From positions 310,001-374,000 of the forward strand of contig NZ_BMQC01000002.1 in the NCBI RefSeq assembly GCF_014647915.1: 64,000 bases of DNA, given 5' to 3'. The notes under the pieces are model-generated. The model had not been told where the DNA came from and searched no databases. It was given only the letters and a program-made list of their open reading frames with translations. Position 1 is the first letter of the stretch. Each line of letters starts with the position of its first letter. The translations under genes were made by a program, and so were the position numbers. Source of the stretch: Pilimelia terevasa (GTDB taxonomy: Bacteria > Actinomycetota > Actinomycetes > Mycobacteriales > Micromonosporaceae). Shown here piece by piece: positions 63,937 through 64,000 of the stretch.

Positions 63937-64000
63937 ACGCGGCGGCACCGGCGCCGTAGGCTGGGTCGGCGCGCGCCCGCACACCGCGGGCGGGCGCCGA

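Overview
The window is a very GC-rich chromosomal segment with dense coding, frequent GTG and TTG starts and many 4-nt ATGA/GTGA overlaps, as expected of an actinomycete. The housekeeping order argS-lysA-hom-thrC-(2 genes)-thrB-rho-(nos, NUDIX)-rpmE-prfA-(GGDEF)-prmC-tsaC-LMW phosphatase-glyA-atpI/Z-atpBEFHAGD points to an actinobacterium, and my inference is Micromonosporaceae. I saw no insertion sequence, prophage, CRISPR array or biosynthetic cluster.

Left part (1-34 kb) is a mosaic of small regulatory, envelope and accessory genes. It holds a PhoP/TcrX-like two-component pair (the kinase runs off the left edge), a Gly/Gln-rich membrane protein, a large secreted subtilase, a UvrA-like drug-resistance ATPase, an eRF1-like (Rv2629/baeRF-type) protein, and a CNNM/CorC pair. 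Next come a TasA/camelysin-like secreted protein, a RecQ-type helicase, a giant LuxR ATPase regulator, GNAT and VOC enzymes (one VOC frame is broken), and a TfoX-like protein facing an orphan immunity-type protein. After these lie a class C beta-lactamase-fold hydrolase, two DUF305 proteins, and a rifampin phosphotransferase (rph) preceded by an apparent rifamycin-associated element and a translationally coupled short ORF. A tRNA-Arg(CCG) follows, then a divergent PspC/LiaF-type membrane module with its own PspC-fused sensor kinase and LuxR-type regulator.

Right part (34-64 kb) is core metabolism and translation. ArgS charges tRNA-Arg. LysA, Hom, ThrC and ThrB carry aspartate-family synthesis to lysine and threonine. 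Rho, L31, RF1, PrmC (which methylates RF1) and TsaC serve transcription termination and translation. GlyA supplies one-carbon units. The F-type ATP synthase operon runs from AtpI/AtpZ to AtpD and ends in a perfect 46-nt palindrome without atpC. A stand-alone nitric oxide synthase oxygenase with an unusual tail lies after rho, and a secreted beta-propeller protein closes the window.

A recurring feature is a TAnnnT -10 box whose last base lies 6-7 nt before the start codon (VOC genes, argS, MFS gene, thrB, glyA, serine hydrolase), which implies leaderless transcripts. The best candidates for new biology are the RAE/short-ORF/rph leader with nearby 14-bp direct repeats, the PspC three-component divergon with a helical-turn operator, the orphan immunity protein, the nos locus, and the missing atpC.
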